Positions 45,802 to 55,297 of a stretch of 64,000 bases of DNA are shown piece after piece; the stretch's first letter is position 1, and the number at the start of each line of letters is the position of its first letter. Both the position numbers and the translations under genes were made by a program. The stretch spans positions 5,168,709-5,232,708 of the forward strand of contig CM037833.1 of assembly GCA_021234535.1 (NCBI GenBank). The letters are read 5' to 3'. The notes beneath the pieces were generated by a model. That model did not search any database, was not told the DNA's origin, and was given only the letters and a program-made list of their open reading frames with translations. Origin of the DNA: Stichopus chloronotus (Eukaryota; Echinodermata; Holothuroidea; Aspidochirotida; Stichopodidae).

Positions 45802-46754
45802 GTGGCCGTCGTGGAGTTACAGGGTGTATCTTGCCTTAAAGGGCTGGATGGGCTAACTGTCACCCCATATGATCGCTCTGTGGTGGTGACAGTACTGTAC
45901 CTGAACTTTGAGGTCGATCAGCGTCTGGTTGCGAGGGTTTTAGGCCAGTACGGAACTGTCTCAGACATGCGGTGGGTCACATACAGTGAAGGTGACTTAA
46001 AAGGCATCCTGAACGGAAAGAGGCAGTTCCGTATGGTATTGAAGAGGGATATTCCGTCCTTCCTCTTCATAGGGGGTTCCAAAGCGCACATTCGATACTT
46101 TGGGCAGCCCCGCACCTGTTTCAAGTGCGGAGAGGAGGGGCACGAAGCCAAATCGTGTCCCAATAGACGTTGTGGCAAGTGCCTGCAGCTTGGGCACGAA
46201 AAGGCGGAGTGTCCCAACCAGGTGCGGTGTAACCTCTGTGGGGGGAGGGACACGTTTCGGGTTCCTGCCCAACTTCGTACTCGGCGAGTGCGGATGCTGG
46301 GTCGCCTCCTGTACCCCCACATTCAGACCCTGAACCAATGGTGGAGGACCCTAGGTCCCCTTCGCCTGATGAGGTGGCACGTCAGATCGAAGAGGAATTT
46401 AAGGCCTCTAAGCATTGTGCGGAGGTCTCTGGGACCCCTGAGGCAGACCCCTCATCAGCCTCCCCTTCAACACCTACGGAGACAGAGACTGAAGCGTCAG
46501 CAGTGGAGAATGACCTTCAGCTCTCATCGGACTCGGAGTCTGATTCTGCCATGTCAGATGCTGGGGATTCGGCCTCAGAGCCTCCACCAAAGGAACCACC
46601 ATCCGGGGAGGGCTGGTTTGATTTGTGCGAGGGGGTTCCACCGGAACCAAACGTGAAAAGGTCGGCCTCTACATCAGAACAGGGACTTCATCCTTCTGGG
46701 CCACCAACGCCCAGCCCACGTAATAAAAAGGCCAAGTCAGGAACAGACAGTTAG
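45802..46754 (+). pseudogene. LINE ORF1 (nucleic-acid-binding, CCHC knuckles), frameshifted
   Basis: The 5'-truncated frame reads from VVELQGVSCLKGLDG through an RNA-binding-like region to two complete CCHC knuckles, CFKCGEEGHEAKSC (about residues 106-119) and CGKCLQLGHEKAEC (124-137). A third begins CNLCG, and its second half, EGHVSGSC, is one frame over, so a single-base change in the G run at about 46,240-46,247 breaks the protein. The shifted frame then continues as an acidic, proline- and serine-rich tail to a stop at 46,754 (ending KKAKSGTDS). ORF1 proteins of this class coat LINE RNA. This copy could not make a complete one because of truncation and frameshift. Confidence 0.8.
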
Positions 46755-46990
46755 TCATAAAACATTTCATCATGCCAGATACCCTGTCCCTCATGACCCT
46801 TAATGTTAATGGTTTCAGAGACAGACGGAAACGGTCCAGAATTTTTCAATTTTGTAAATCAATAGGAGTGGACTTCGTTTTCCTCCAGGAGACCCACATT
46901 GTTAATGAGGACGATGAATGGGGTGGGGGTTTGGGTAATAAGAAGGCCAAGTCAGGGACAGATGGGTAGATACACATTCCCCACTCCAAC
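46722..46990 (+). repeat. Duplicated ORF1 end / ORF2 start
   Basis: The end of ORF1 (KKAKSGTD-stop) and the first 48 codons of ORF2 occur twice in a row at an offset of 215-219 bp. The first ORF2 start (MPDTLSLMTLNVNGFRDR, 46,772-46,969) runs into a second KKAKSGTDG-stop. The two versions differ at about 15% of bases, and the first lacks an 18-bp block. They therefore come from different subfamilies and do not reflect a recent slippage. Confidence 0.8.
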
Positions 46991-49900
46991 ATGTCGGGTC
47001 CCCTGTCCCTCATGACCCTAAATGTAAATGGCTTGAGGAACAGTCGGAAGCGATCCCGAATTTTTCAATTTTGTAAAGCACTAGGAGTGGACTTCGTTTT
47101 CCTCCAGGAGACTCACATTGTAAATGAGGACGATGTCTACTCCTGGTCCTATGAATGGGGTCGGGGTTTGCATGCTTCCTTTGGTACTACGTCGTCGTGT
47201 GGCTCTATTATTTTAGTTTCACCAAGATGGACTTCCCTGGTTGGAAAAGTTGATCGTGATCATGAAGGCCGGTTGGTATGCATCACCATCAAACATCCGT
47301 GTGGGAGCTTCTGCCTGTGTAATATTTATGCACCCAATCGGCCTTCAGATAGGAGGAACTTTTTCACTACCCTACCTGCCTTTGTTCCTGGCTGTACCCC
47401 TTGCATCCTGGCTGGAGACTTTAACTGTGTCCCTGACACACGGTTCGACCGAATGTCTTCGTGCGCATCGTCGAGCTGTGATGTCGGCATGGCGGAATTG
47501 GACATATTTATAAAGAATCACGACATGGTTGACGTTTGGAGGGTACAACACCCCGGGCTACCCATGTTCACTTGGCACCGCCCTGATGGCTCGGATGCCT
47601 CAAGGTTGGACCGGGTGTACTCTCCACCTGCCCTGTCTCCGAGTTGCTGTGAAATCGTGACATGTCCAATTTCGGACCATGATGCAGTTACTGTCTCCTT
47701 TCGGCCCCCAGTGTCATGGCCAATAGGGAGAGGGTCATGGAAAATGAACACTGATGTTCTGACGGAGGATGACTATAACAAACAGTTTAAGGCCAGGTAC
47801 GGGGGGTGGCGAACATTGAGGCCGGCCTTTTCATCGGGTTTGGAGTGGTGGGACGATGTGAAGTCCCGCGTCAAACAGTTTACAGTCGAATACTGTGTAG
47901 CAAGGGCTCGTCGAAGAAGGGAAGAGTTCCTCTCGCTCTGCTCTAGGGAGAGGAACGGGGATTCCTCCGCGCTTCACGCAATCCAGCGGTATCTTGATCA
48001 AAAACTACACGGGGCTCGTGTCCGCGCTCGAGTGCGTTGCGTGGAGGCGGAGGAAAGACCAAGTATTAAGTTTTACCGAGACGTCACGAAGTACGCCATT
48101 GATCGGCGCATAAAGGCAGTCCGTGACGTCCATGGTGGGGTACAGAAGGACCCTCTCGACATCGTAGAGGTATTTAAGAACTTCTATGAGCAGCTTTATA
48201 CTGCAGCAGATGTCGATGAGGGCCTTCAACAGTCCCTGTTAGATAATTTTGTTTGGGCCCCTTCCGATGATGAGAACCACGAACTTGGTTCTCCGTTGAC
48301 AGTCGACGAGCTCTGGAGGGCGGTGGCGAAGATGAAATCCGGTAAAGCCCCTGGGTCCGACGGTATTCCGGTTGAATTTTACAAACGCTTCTGGAGTACC
48401 GTTGGTCCCGATCTGCGTGATGTATTCGTCTCCGCCTTCCTTACTGGCTCATTGAGCCCTTCGCAGCGCACAGGTGTGATAACGTTGTTGCCAAAGTCAG
48501 GGGATCCCCTTGAACCGAAAAACAAGCGGCCAATCACCCTGTTGAACGTGGACTACAAGATCCTGGCAAAAGCCCTTTGTAACAGGCTAGGCACAGTTAT
48601 GCCGGATCTTGTTGGACCTTTTCAGACATGTGCGGTGCGGGGACGCTGTGTTCAGCAGAACCTCTGGTTGATGCGGGACTTAGTTGAATATGTTATTGAC
48701 CGTGACCTCCCATGTGCGCTTGTCTCCCTCGATCAGGAGAAGGCCTTTGACATGGTTGATCACGGTTTTCTCCTAAAAGTGTTGGCGAAGTTTAATTTAA
48801 ACCCAGCTTTTGTTGCATGGGTTAATTTACTGTATAATAATGTAAACGGTTGTGTTATTGTGAACGGCTTTTCATCGGACACCTTCCGAGTCCAGCGCGG
48901 GGTACGACAGGGGTGTCCCCTCTCACCTCTCCTCTATGTTTTGTTTAGTGAATCCCTTGTAAGAGCCTTTCAAGTCGACCCTTTGTTCCGACCATTCAAT
49001 ATTCCTGGTGGATCTGAGGTCAAGTGCCTTCAGTACGCTGATGACGTCACTTGCGTAGTCTCTGACCTGGTCTCCTTCAGGGCCCTTACTGGCACACTGG
49101 CTACCTTTCAAAGAGCAACAGGTGCCAGACTGAACCCAACCAAGACCAAAGGACTTCGTCTAGGTGGGTGGCGATATAGGCAACTGCCCTTCGCGGCATC
49201 GTGGGTGGATGGTGCATTAAAAATTAATGGTATATGGTTTGGTTATGGTTCGCCGGAGTCACTTACCTGGAACGAGAAAGTGGACCTGGTGGAGGCTAGG
49301 TTGAAGGACTTCAGGGATCGCTACATTAGCCTGTTGGGGAAGGTTACTGTTATCAATCGTTTCGTTTACCCTCTCTTGTGGTACCCGGGCACTGTTCTGG
49401 TTGCTCCAGATGGTGTCCTGGCTCGACTCGAGAGGGCCGTGTTTAGTTTTTTATGGTCAGGGAAGACGGAGTTGGTCAAAAGAAGGGTGGTATATCAGGA
49501 CCTTAGGAGTGGGGGATTGGGCCTTGTACATTTCCCTTCCAAGCTCCGTTTTCTCCTGACCAAGTGTGTTTATAGTGCTGTTGACAGCAACATGCCGTTT
49601 GCCTATTTTGTTCGATATTGGGGAGGGCTTTCTTTCCGCCGTTTTTTCCCCTCCCTATTTAGCAACAGTGCTCCCCACAGCTGGAGGCCGACGAAGGCCT
49701 ACGGCCACATGAGGGACACTCTCCGTATTAAATTGTCCGTGGGGGACGTCTCGCAATCCAGTGCGGGGACCCAATATCAGGCTATTTTTGATGAATTGGT
49801 GGGCCACGTCTACCCAAACGACTATGCTTCGGGGCCGGAAGTGTGGAGTGTAGTTCACAGCAGGTCACTTGACTTTCGCCGGCGAGACCTGTTGTGGCGC

Positions 49901-50383
49901 ATTGCGCATGATGCCATTGTAACCAACCTCAAGCGCCACCGGCGGCGTCTTGGAGATGGCATTTGCCCCCGCAATGGATGTACAAGATGGGAGAGTGTTC
50001 CACATGTGTTTTGGCAGTGTGACTTTGTGGCCCTCCTATGGGAATGGTTTCAAGTCCTGACTGATCGCCTCACGTTTTGTAACACATGGACGGTCAGCCG
50101 GGACTACGTTTTGTATGGTCTCTCTCCCCCATTGTGCAACACAAGTGTTCGCGAGATACTTACCTTTATATCGGCCTCCATGAAGCTGGCCGTATGGAGA
50201 GACCGTTGTAATATTGTTTTTAGGGGTGAGGGGCGGCCTGCGGACGTCGTGTTGGCATCGGTGAAGGCGGAGATTAGGTTGAGGGTTGAGTCCGACTTCG
50301 TTCGTTTGTCTAGGTCGACGTTTGGCAGACGGTGGGGTCCAATTGCTTCGGGGCGGGCGGACCGGTTGGTATTGAAGTTGTGA
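46991..50383 (+). CDS. LINE ORF2: endonuclease-reverse transcriptase (intact)
   Basis: 1,130 codons without interruption. Residues 1-235 form an AP-endonuclease-like domain: LNVNG at 10-14, the QET with catalytic Glu40, GDFN at 142-145 and SDHD at 228-231. The RT domain spans about 440-720, with GKAPGSDGIPVEFYKRFW, motif A LDQEKAFD (580-587), QRGVRQGCPLSPLLYVLFSE and the YADD catalytic box (682-685). A zf-RVT motif follows with Cys992, Cys997, His1005 and Cys1010. The product would nick target DNA and prime reverse transcription there. All key residues are present and the length is normal for TX1/L1-type ORF2, so this could be active, although its own ORF1 is broken. The start ATG follows the ORF1 stop of the duplicated border by about 20 bp. 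Confidence 0.92.
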   Translation: MSGPLSLMTLNVNGLRNSRKRSRIFQFCKALGVDFVFLQETHIVNEDDVYSWSYEWGRGLHASFGTTSSCGSIILVSPRWTSLVGKVDRDHEGRLVCITIKHPCGSFCLCNIYAPNRPSDRRNFFTTLPAFVPGCTPCILAGDFNCVPDTRFDRMSSCASSSCDVGMAELDIFIKNHDMVDVWRVQHPGLPMFTWHRPDGSDASRLDRVYSPPALSPSCCEIVTCPISDHDAVTVSFRPPVSWPIGRGSWKMNTDVLTEDDYNKQFKARYGGWRTLRPAFSSGLEWWDDVKSRVKQFTVEYCVARARRRREEFLSLCSRERNGDSSALHAIQRYLDQKLHGARVRARVRCVEAEERPSIKFYRDVTKYAIDRRIKAVRDVHGGVQKDPLDIVEVFKNFYEQLYTAADVDEGLQQSLLDNFVWAPSDDENHELGSPLTVDELWRAVAKMKSGKAPGSDGIPVEFYKRFWSTVGPDLRDVFVSAFLTGSLSPSQRTGVITLLPKSGDPLEPKNKRPITLLNVDYKILAKALCNRLGTVMPDLVGPFQTCAVRGRCVQQNLWLMRDLVEYVIDRDLPCALVSLDQEKAFDMVDHGFLLKVLAKFNLNPAFVAWVNLLYNNVNGCVIVNGFSSDTFRVQRGVRQGCPLSPLLYVLFSESLVRAFQVDPLFRPFNIPGGSEVKCLQYADDVTCVVSDLVSFRALTGTLATFQRATGARLNPTKTKGLRLGGWRYRQLPFAASWVDGALKINGIWFGYGSPESLTWNEKVDLVEARLKDFRDRYISLLGKVTVINRFVYPLLWYPGTVLVAPDGVLARLERAVFSFLWSGKTELVKRRVVYQDLRSGGLGLVHFPSKLRFLLTKCVYSAVDSNMPFAYFVRYWGGLSFRRFFPSLFSNSAPHSWRPTKAYGHMRDTLRIKLSVGDVSQSSAGTQYQAIFDELVGHVYPNDYASGPEVWSVVHSRSLDFRRRDLLWRIAHDAIVTNLKRHRRRLGDGICPRNGCTRWESVPHVFWQCDFVALLWEWFQVLTDRLTFCNTWTVSRDYVLYGLSPPLCNTSVREILTFISASMKLAVWRDRCNIVFRGEGRPADVVLASVKAEIRLRVESDFVRLSRSTFGRRWGPIASGRADRLVLKL

Positions 50384-50566
50384 TTTTTTGTGGTTCCTGT
50401 ACATATGTACATAGACTGTATTTGTGTGGTTCTATTACCGCAAGGAACATAATTTTCTGTTTCATTTGGTAGTGTGTAAATAGTTCGCGTTTTGCTTTTC
50501 CTGAGCCGGTTTGAGTTTGTATTTGTTGTTTCTGTGCCGTTTTCTATGCACTTAAAAAGTACCCTA
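50384..50566 (+). other. LINE 3' UTR, copy 1
   Basis: 183 bp with the palindrome GTACATATGTAC at 50,399-50,410 and the terminal CACTTAAAAAGTA. No polyadenylation signal of the AATAAA form and no A tail. Confidence 0.7.
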
Positions 50567-52853
50567 CCTTCCTTCGTTCCTGGCTGCGCCCCTTGTATCC
50601 TGGAGGGCGGTGGCGAAGATGAAATCCGGTAAAGCCCCTGGGTCCGACGGTATTCCGGTTGAATTTTACAAACGCTTCTGGAGTACCGTTGGTCCCGATC
50701 TGCGTGATGTATTCGTCTCCGCCTTCCTTACTGGCTCATTGAGCCCTTCGCAGCGCACAGGTGTGATAACGTTGTTGCCAAAGTCAGGGGATCCCCTTGA
50801 ACCGAAAAACAAGCGGCCAATCACCCTGTTGAACGTGGACTACAAGATCCTGGCAAAAGCCCTTTGTAACAGGCTAGGCACAGTTATGCCGGATCTTGTT
50901 GGACCTTTTCAGACATGTGCGGTGCGGGGACGCTGTGTTCAGCAGAACCTCTGGTTGATGCGGGACTTAGTTGAATATGTTATTGACCGTGACCTCCCAT
51001 GTGCGCTTGTCTCCCTCGATCAGGAGAAGGCCTTTGACATGGTTGATCACGGTTTTCTCCTAAAAGTGTTGGCGAAGTTTAATTTAAACCCAGCTTTTGT
51101 TGCATGGGTTAATTTACTGTATAATAATGTAAACGGTTGTGTTATTGTGAACGGCTTTTCATCGGACACCTTCCGAGTCCAGCGCGGGGTACGACAGGGG
51201 TGTCCCCTCTCACCTCTCCTCTATGTTTTGTTTAGTGAATCCCTTGTAAGAGCCTTTCAAGTCGACCCTTTGTTCCGACCATTCAATATTCCTGGTGGAT
51301 CTGAGGTCAAGTGCCTTCAGTACGCTGATGACGTCACTTGCGTAGTCTCTGACCTGGTCTCCTTCAGGGCCCTTACTGGCACACTGGCTACCTTTCAAAG
51401 AGCAACAGGTGCCAGACTGAACCCAACCAAGACCAAAGGACTTCGTCTAGGTGGGTGGCGATATAGGCAACTGCCCTTCGCGGCATCGTGGGTGGATGGT
51501 GCATTAAAAATTAATGGTATATGGTTTGGTTATGGTTCGCCGGAGTCACTTACCTGGAACGAGAAAGTGGACCTGGTGGAGGCTAGGTTGAAGGACTTCA
51601 GGGATCGCTACATTAGCCTGTTGGGGAAGGTTACTGTTATCAATCGTTTCGTTTACCCTCTCTTGTGGTACCCGGGCACTGTTCTGGTTGCTCCAGATGG
51701 TGTCCTGGCTCGACTCGAGAGGGCCGTGTTTAGTTTTTTATGGTCAGGGAAGACGGAGTTGGTCAAAAGAAGGGTGGTATATCAGGACCTTAGGAGTGGG
51801 GGATTGGGCCTTGTACATTTCCCTTCCAAGCTCCGTTTTCTCCTGACCAAGTGTGTTTATAGTGCTGTTGACAGCAACATGCCGTTTGCCTATTTTGTTC
51901 GATATTGGGGAGGGCTTTCTTTCCGCCGTTTTTTCCCCTCCCTATTTAGCAACAGTGCTCCCCACAGCTGGAGGCCGACGAAGGCCTACGGCCACATGAG
52001 GGACACTCTCCGTATTATATTGTCCGTGGGGGACGTCTCGCAATCCAGTGCGGGGACCCAATGTCGGGCTATTTTTGATGAATTGGTGGGCCACGTCTAC
52101 CCAAACGACTATGCTTCGGGGCCGGAAGTGTGGAGTGTAGTTCACAGCAGGTCACTTGACTTTCGCCGGCGAGACCTGTTGTGGCGCATTGCGCATGATG
52201 CCATTGTAACCAACCTCAAGCGCCACCGGCGGCGTCTTGGAGATGGCATTTGCCCCCGCAATGGATGTACAAGATGGGAGAGTGTTCCACATGTGTTTTG
52301 GCAGTGTGACTTTGTGGCCCTCCTATGGGAATGGTTTCAAGTCCTGACTGATCGCCTCACGTTTTGTAACACATGGACGGTCAGCCGGGACTACGTTTTG
52401 TATGGTCTCTCTCCCCCATTGTGCAACACAAGTGTTCGCGAGATACTTACCTTTATATCGGCCTCCATGAAGCTGGCCGTATGGAGAGACCGTTGTAATA
52501 TTGTTTTTAGGGGTGAGGGGCGGCCTGCGGACGTCGTGTTGGCATCGGTGAAGGCGGAGATTAGGTTGAGGGTTGAGTCCGACTTCGTTCGTTTGTCTAG
52601 GTCGACGTTTGGCAGACGGTGGGGTCCAATTGCTTCGGGGCGGGCGGACCGGTTGGTATTGAAGTTGTGATTTTTTGTGGTTCCTGTACATATGTACATA
52701 GACTGTATTTGTGTGGTTCTATTACCGCAAGGAACATAATTTTCTGTTTCATTTGGTAGTGTGTAAATAGTTCGCGTTTTGCTTTTCCTGAGCCGGTTTG
52801 AGTTTGTATTTGTTGTTTCTGTGCCGTTTTCTATGCACTTAAAAAGTACCCTA
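50567..52853 (+). mobile_element. LINE copy 2, 5'-truncated tandem unit
   Basis: A 2,287-bp unit that follows copy 1 without spacer. It starts with about 38 bp matching the endonuclease part of ORF2 (around 47,375), jumps to the RT region (position 48,314) and continues to the 3' terminus. Over this length it differs from copy 1 at only three or so bases. Confidence 0.85.
50610..52670 (+). pseudogene. Truncated ORF2 (RT to C-terminus), LINE copy 2
   Basis: 686 codons open from the RT start region to the normal ORF2 stop, with YADD and the zf-RVT cysteines intact. The endonuclease is absent and there is no proper start codon (the frame is entered at GTG). It differs from copy 1 in the stretch after RHMRDTLRI (Ile for Lys) and at AGTQCRAIF (copy 1 AGTQYQAIF). 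Not expected to be mobile on its own. Confidence 0.8.
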
Positions 52854-55025
52854 CCTTCCTTCGTTCCTGGCTGCGCCCCTTGTATCCTGGAGGGCGGTGG
52901 CGAAGATGAAATCCGGTAAAGCCCCTGGGTCCGACGGTATTCCGGTTGAATTTTACAAACGCTTCTGGAGTACCGTTGGTCCCGATCTGCGTGATGTATT
53001 CGTCTCCGCCTTCCTTACTGGCTCATTGAGCCCTTCGCAGCGCACAGGTGTGATAACGTTGTTGCCAAAGTCAGGGGATCCCCTTGAACCGAAAAACAAG
53101 CGGCCAATCACCCTGTTGAACGTGGACTACAAGATCCTGGCAAAAGCCCTTTGTAACAGGCTAGGCACAGTTATGCCGGATCTTGTTGGACCTTTTCAGA
53201 CATGTGCGGTGCGGGGACGCTGTGTTCAGCAGAACCTCTGGTTGATGCGGGACTTAGTTGAATATGTTATTGACCGTGACCTCCCATGTGCGCTTGTCTC
53301 CCTCGATCAGGAGAAGGCCTTTGACATGGTTGATCACGGTTTTCTCCTAAAAGTGTTGGCGAAGTTTAATTTAAACCCAGCTTTTGTTGCATGGGTTAAT
53401 TTACTGTATAATAATGTAAACGGTTGTGTTATTGTGAACGGCTTTTCATCGGACACCTTCCGAGTCCAGCGCGGGGTACGACAGGGGTGTCCCCTCTCAC
53501 CTCTCCTCTATGTTTTGTTTTGTGAATCCCTTGTAAGAGCCTTACAAGTCGACCCTTTGTTTCGTCCGTTCAATATTCCTGGTGGATCTGAGGTCAAGTG
53601 CCTTCAGTACGCTGATGACGTCACTTGCGTAGTCTCTGACGTGGCCTCCTTCAGGGCCCTTACTGGCACGCTGGCTACCTTTCAAAGAGCAACAGGTGCC
53701 AGACTGAACCCAACAAAAACCAAAGGACTTCGTGTAGGTGGGTGGCGATGTTGACAACTGCCCTTCGCGGCATCGTGGGTGGATGGCGCAATAAAAATTA
53801 ATGGTATATGGTTTGGTTATGGTTCGCCGGAGTCACTTACCTGGAATGAGAAAGTGGACCTGGTGGAGGCTGCGTTGGAGGACTTCAGGGATCGCTACAT
53901 TAGCCTGTTGGGGAAGGTTACTGTTATCAATCGTTTCGTTTACCCTCTCTTGTGGTACCCGGGCACTGTTCTGGTTGCTCCAGATGGTGTCCTGGCTCGA
54001 CTCGAGAGGGCCGTGTTTAGTTTTTTATGGTCAGGGAAGACGGAGTTGGTCAAAAGAAGGGTAGTGTATCAGGACCTTAGGAGTGGGGGATTGGGCCTTG
54101 TGCATTTTCCTTCCAAGCTCCGTTTTCTCCTGACCAAATGTGTTTATAGTGCTGTTGACAGCAACAGTGCTCCCCACAGCTGGAGGCCCACGAAGGCCTA
54201 CGGCCACATGAGGGACACTCTCCGCGGACGTCATCCGCGGGGGACGTCTCGCAATCCAGTGCGGGGACCCAATATCGGGCTATTTTTGATGAATTGGTCG
54301 GCCAGGTCTATCCAACCGACTATGCTTCGGGGCCGGAAGTGTGGAGTGCAGTTCACAGCAGGTCACTTGACTTTCGCCGGCGAGACCTGTTGTGGCGAAT
54401 TGCACATGACGCCATTGTAAGCAACCTCAAGCGCCATCGGTGGCGTCTTGGAGATGGCATTTGCCCCCGCAATGGATGTACAAGATGGGAGAGTGTTCCA
54501 CATGTGTTTTGGCTTTGTGGCCCTCCTTTGGGATTGGTTTCAAGTCCTGACTGATCGCCTCACGTTTTGTAACACATGGACGGTCAGCCGGGACTACGTT
54601 TTGTATGGTCTCTCTCCCCCATTGTGCAACACAAGTGTTCGCCAGATACTTACCTTTGTATCCGCCTCCATAAAGCTGGCCGTATGGAGAGACCGTTGTA
54701 ATATTATATTGAGGGGCGAGGGGCGGCCTGCGGACGTTAGGTTGAGGGTTGAGTCAGACTTCGTTCGTTACTCTAGGTCGACGTTTGGCAGACGGTGGGG
54801 TCCAATTGCTTCGGTGCGGGCGGGCCGGTTGGTGTTGAAGTTGTAATTTTTTTTGTGGTTCTTGTACATATGTACATATACTGTATTTGTGTGGTTCTAT
54901 TACTGTAAGGAACATAATTTTCTGTTTCATTTGGTAGTGTGTAAGTAGTTCGCGTTTTTGCTTTTCCTGAGCCGGTTTGTGTTTGTATTTGTTTTGTTTC
55001 TGTGCCGTTTTTACGCACTTAAAAA
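52854..55025 (+). mobile_element. LINE copy 3, chimeric and decayed
   Basis: Same junction as copy 2. The first 670 bp are identical to copies 1 and 2. From about 53,521 onward it diverges suddenly, with many substitutions, a stop and two sizeable deletions. It ends with the 3' terminus and abuts the right target duplication. Confidence 0.85.
52897..54845 (+). pseudogene. Broken ORF2 of LINE copy 3
   Basis: The RT frame is open to a TGA at 53,752 (after LRVGGWRC), then resumes. About 81 bp are deleted at 54,165 between two AGCAACA words, further frame changes occur after TLRGR, and about 24 bp are missing after PADV. The YADD box is present. The protein cannot be made. Confidence 0.8.
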
Positions 55026-55037
55026 GTACCACGCACA
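55026..55037 (+). repeat. Right target-site duplication of the LINE array
   Basis: GTACCACGCACA again, two bases before the THAP gene ATG. Joining left flank to right flank restores a plausible continuous 5' UTR. Confidence 0.75.
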
Positions 55038-55039
55038 CA

Positions 55040-55297
55040 ATGCCGTATTGCCAGACGTACGGTTGCAATACTCATACCAGCAGGGTAAAGAAGTCTATTT
55101 TCACATTTCCTAACCCAAAGAAAAAAACACATTTATTTTTAAACAAAAATTATGTGTGGAGCAGAGACGATGTCGTTTGCGAGGATCACTTTACTCCAGA
55201 GGATATTGAAGAAGACAAGCAAAACTGTTGGGGTACAGCAGCAAATCGAAGAGACTCAAACACGACACAAAATCGTCAACAGTCAGAATCGAGAGAG
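55040..55297 (+). CDS. Exon 1: THAP zinc finger
   Basis: The reading MPYCQTYGCNTHTSRVKKS and what follows gives the C2CH pattern Cys4, Cys9, Cys47, His50, with CEDHF at 47-51 as in THAP domains. The C9-C47 spacing of 37 fits the family range, though the usual Trp of the helix is not evident. The exon ends at a GTATGA donor in phase 0. THAP domains bind DNA, typically transposon ends or promoters. Confidence 0.75.

Larger units (their letters stand above)
45800..50566 (+). mobile_element. LINE copy 1, nearly full length (TX1/L1-like)
   Basis: Non-LTR retrotransposon with ORF1, ORF2 and a 183-bp 3' UTR ending CTTAAAAAGTA without a poly(A) tail. The 5' end is truncated inside ORF1, since no ATG opens the ORF1 frame after the target duplication. 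An internal tandem duplication lies at the ORF1/ORF2 border. At least five other fragments of the same family occur in the window. Confidence 0.9.

Noticed and set aside
45918..46338. Long minus-strand ORFs opposite LINE ORF1 (113 and 134 codons)
   Set aside because: They are antisense shadows of the codon-biased ORF1. They have no domain pattern and do not persist outside it.
50036..50412. Minus-strand ORFs of 102-122 codons at the LINE 3' end, repeated in copies 2 and 3
   Set aside because: They repeat only because the LINE does. The plus-strand ORF2 explains the openness.
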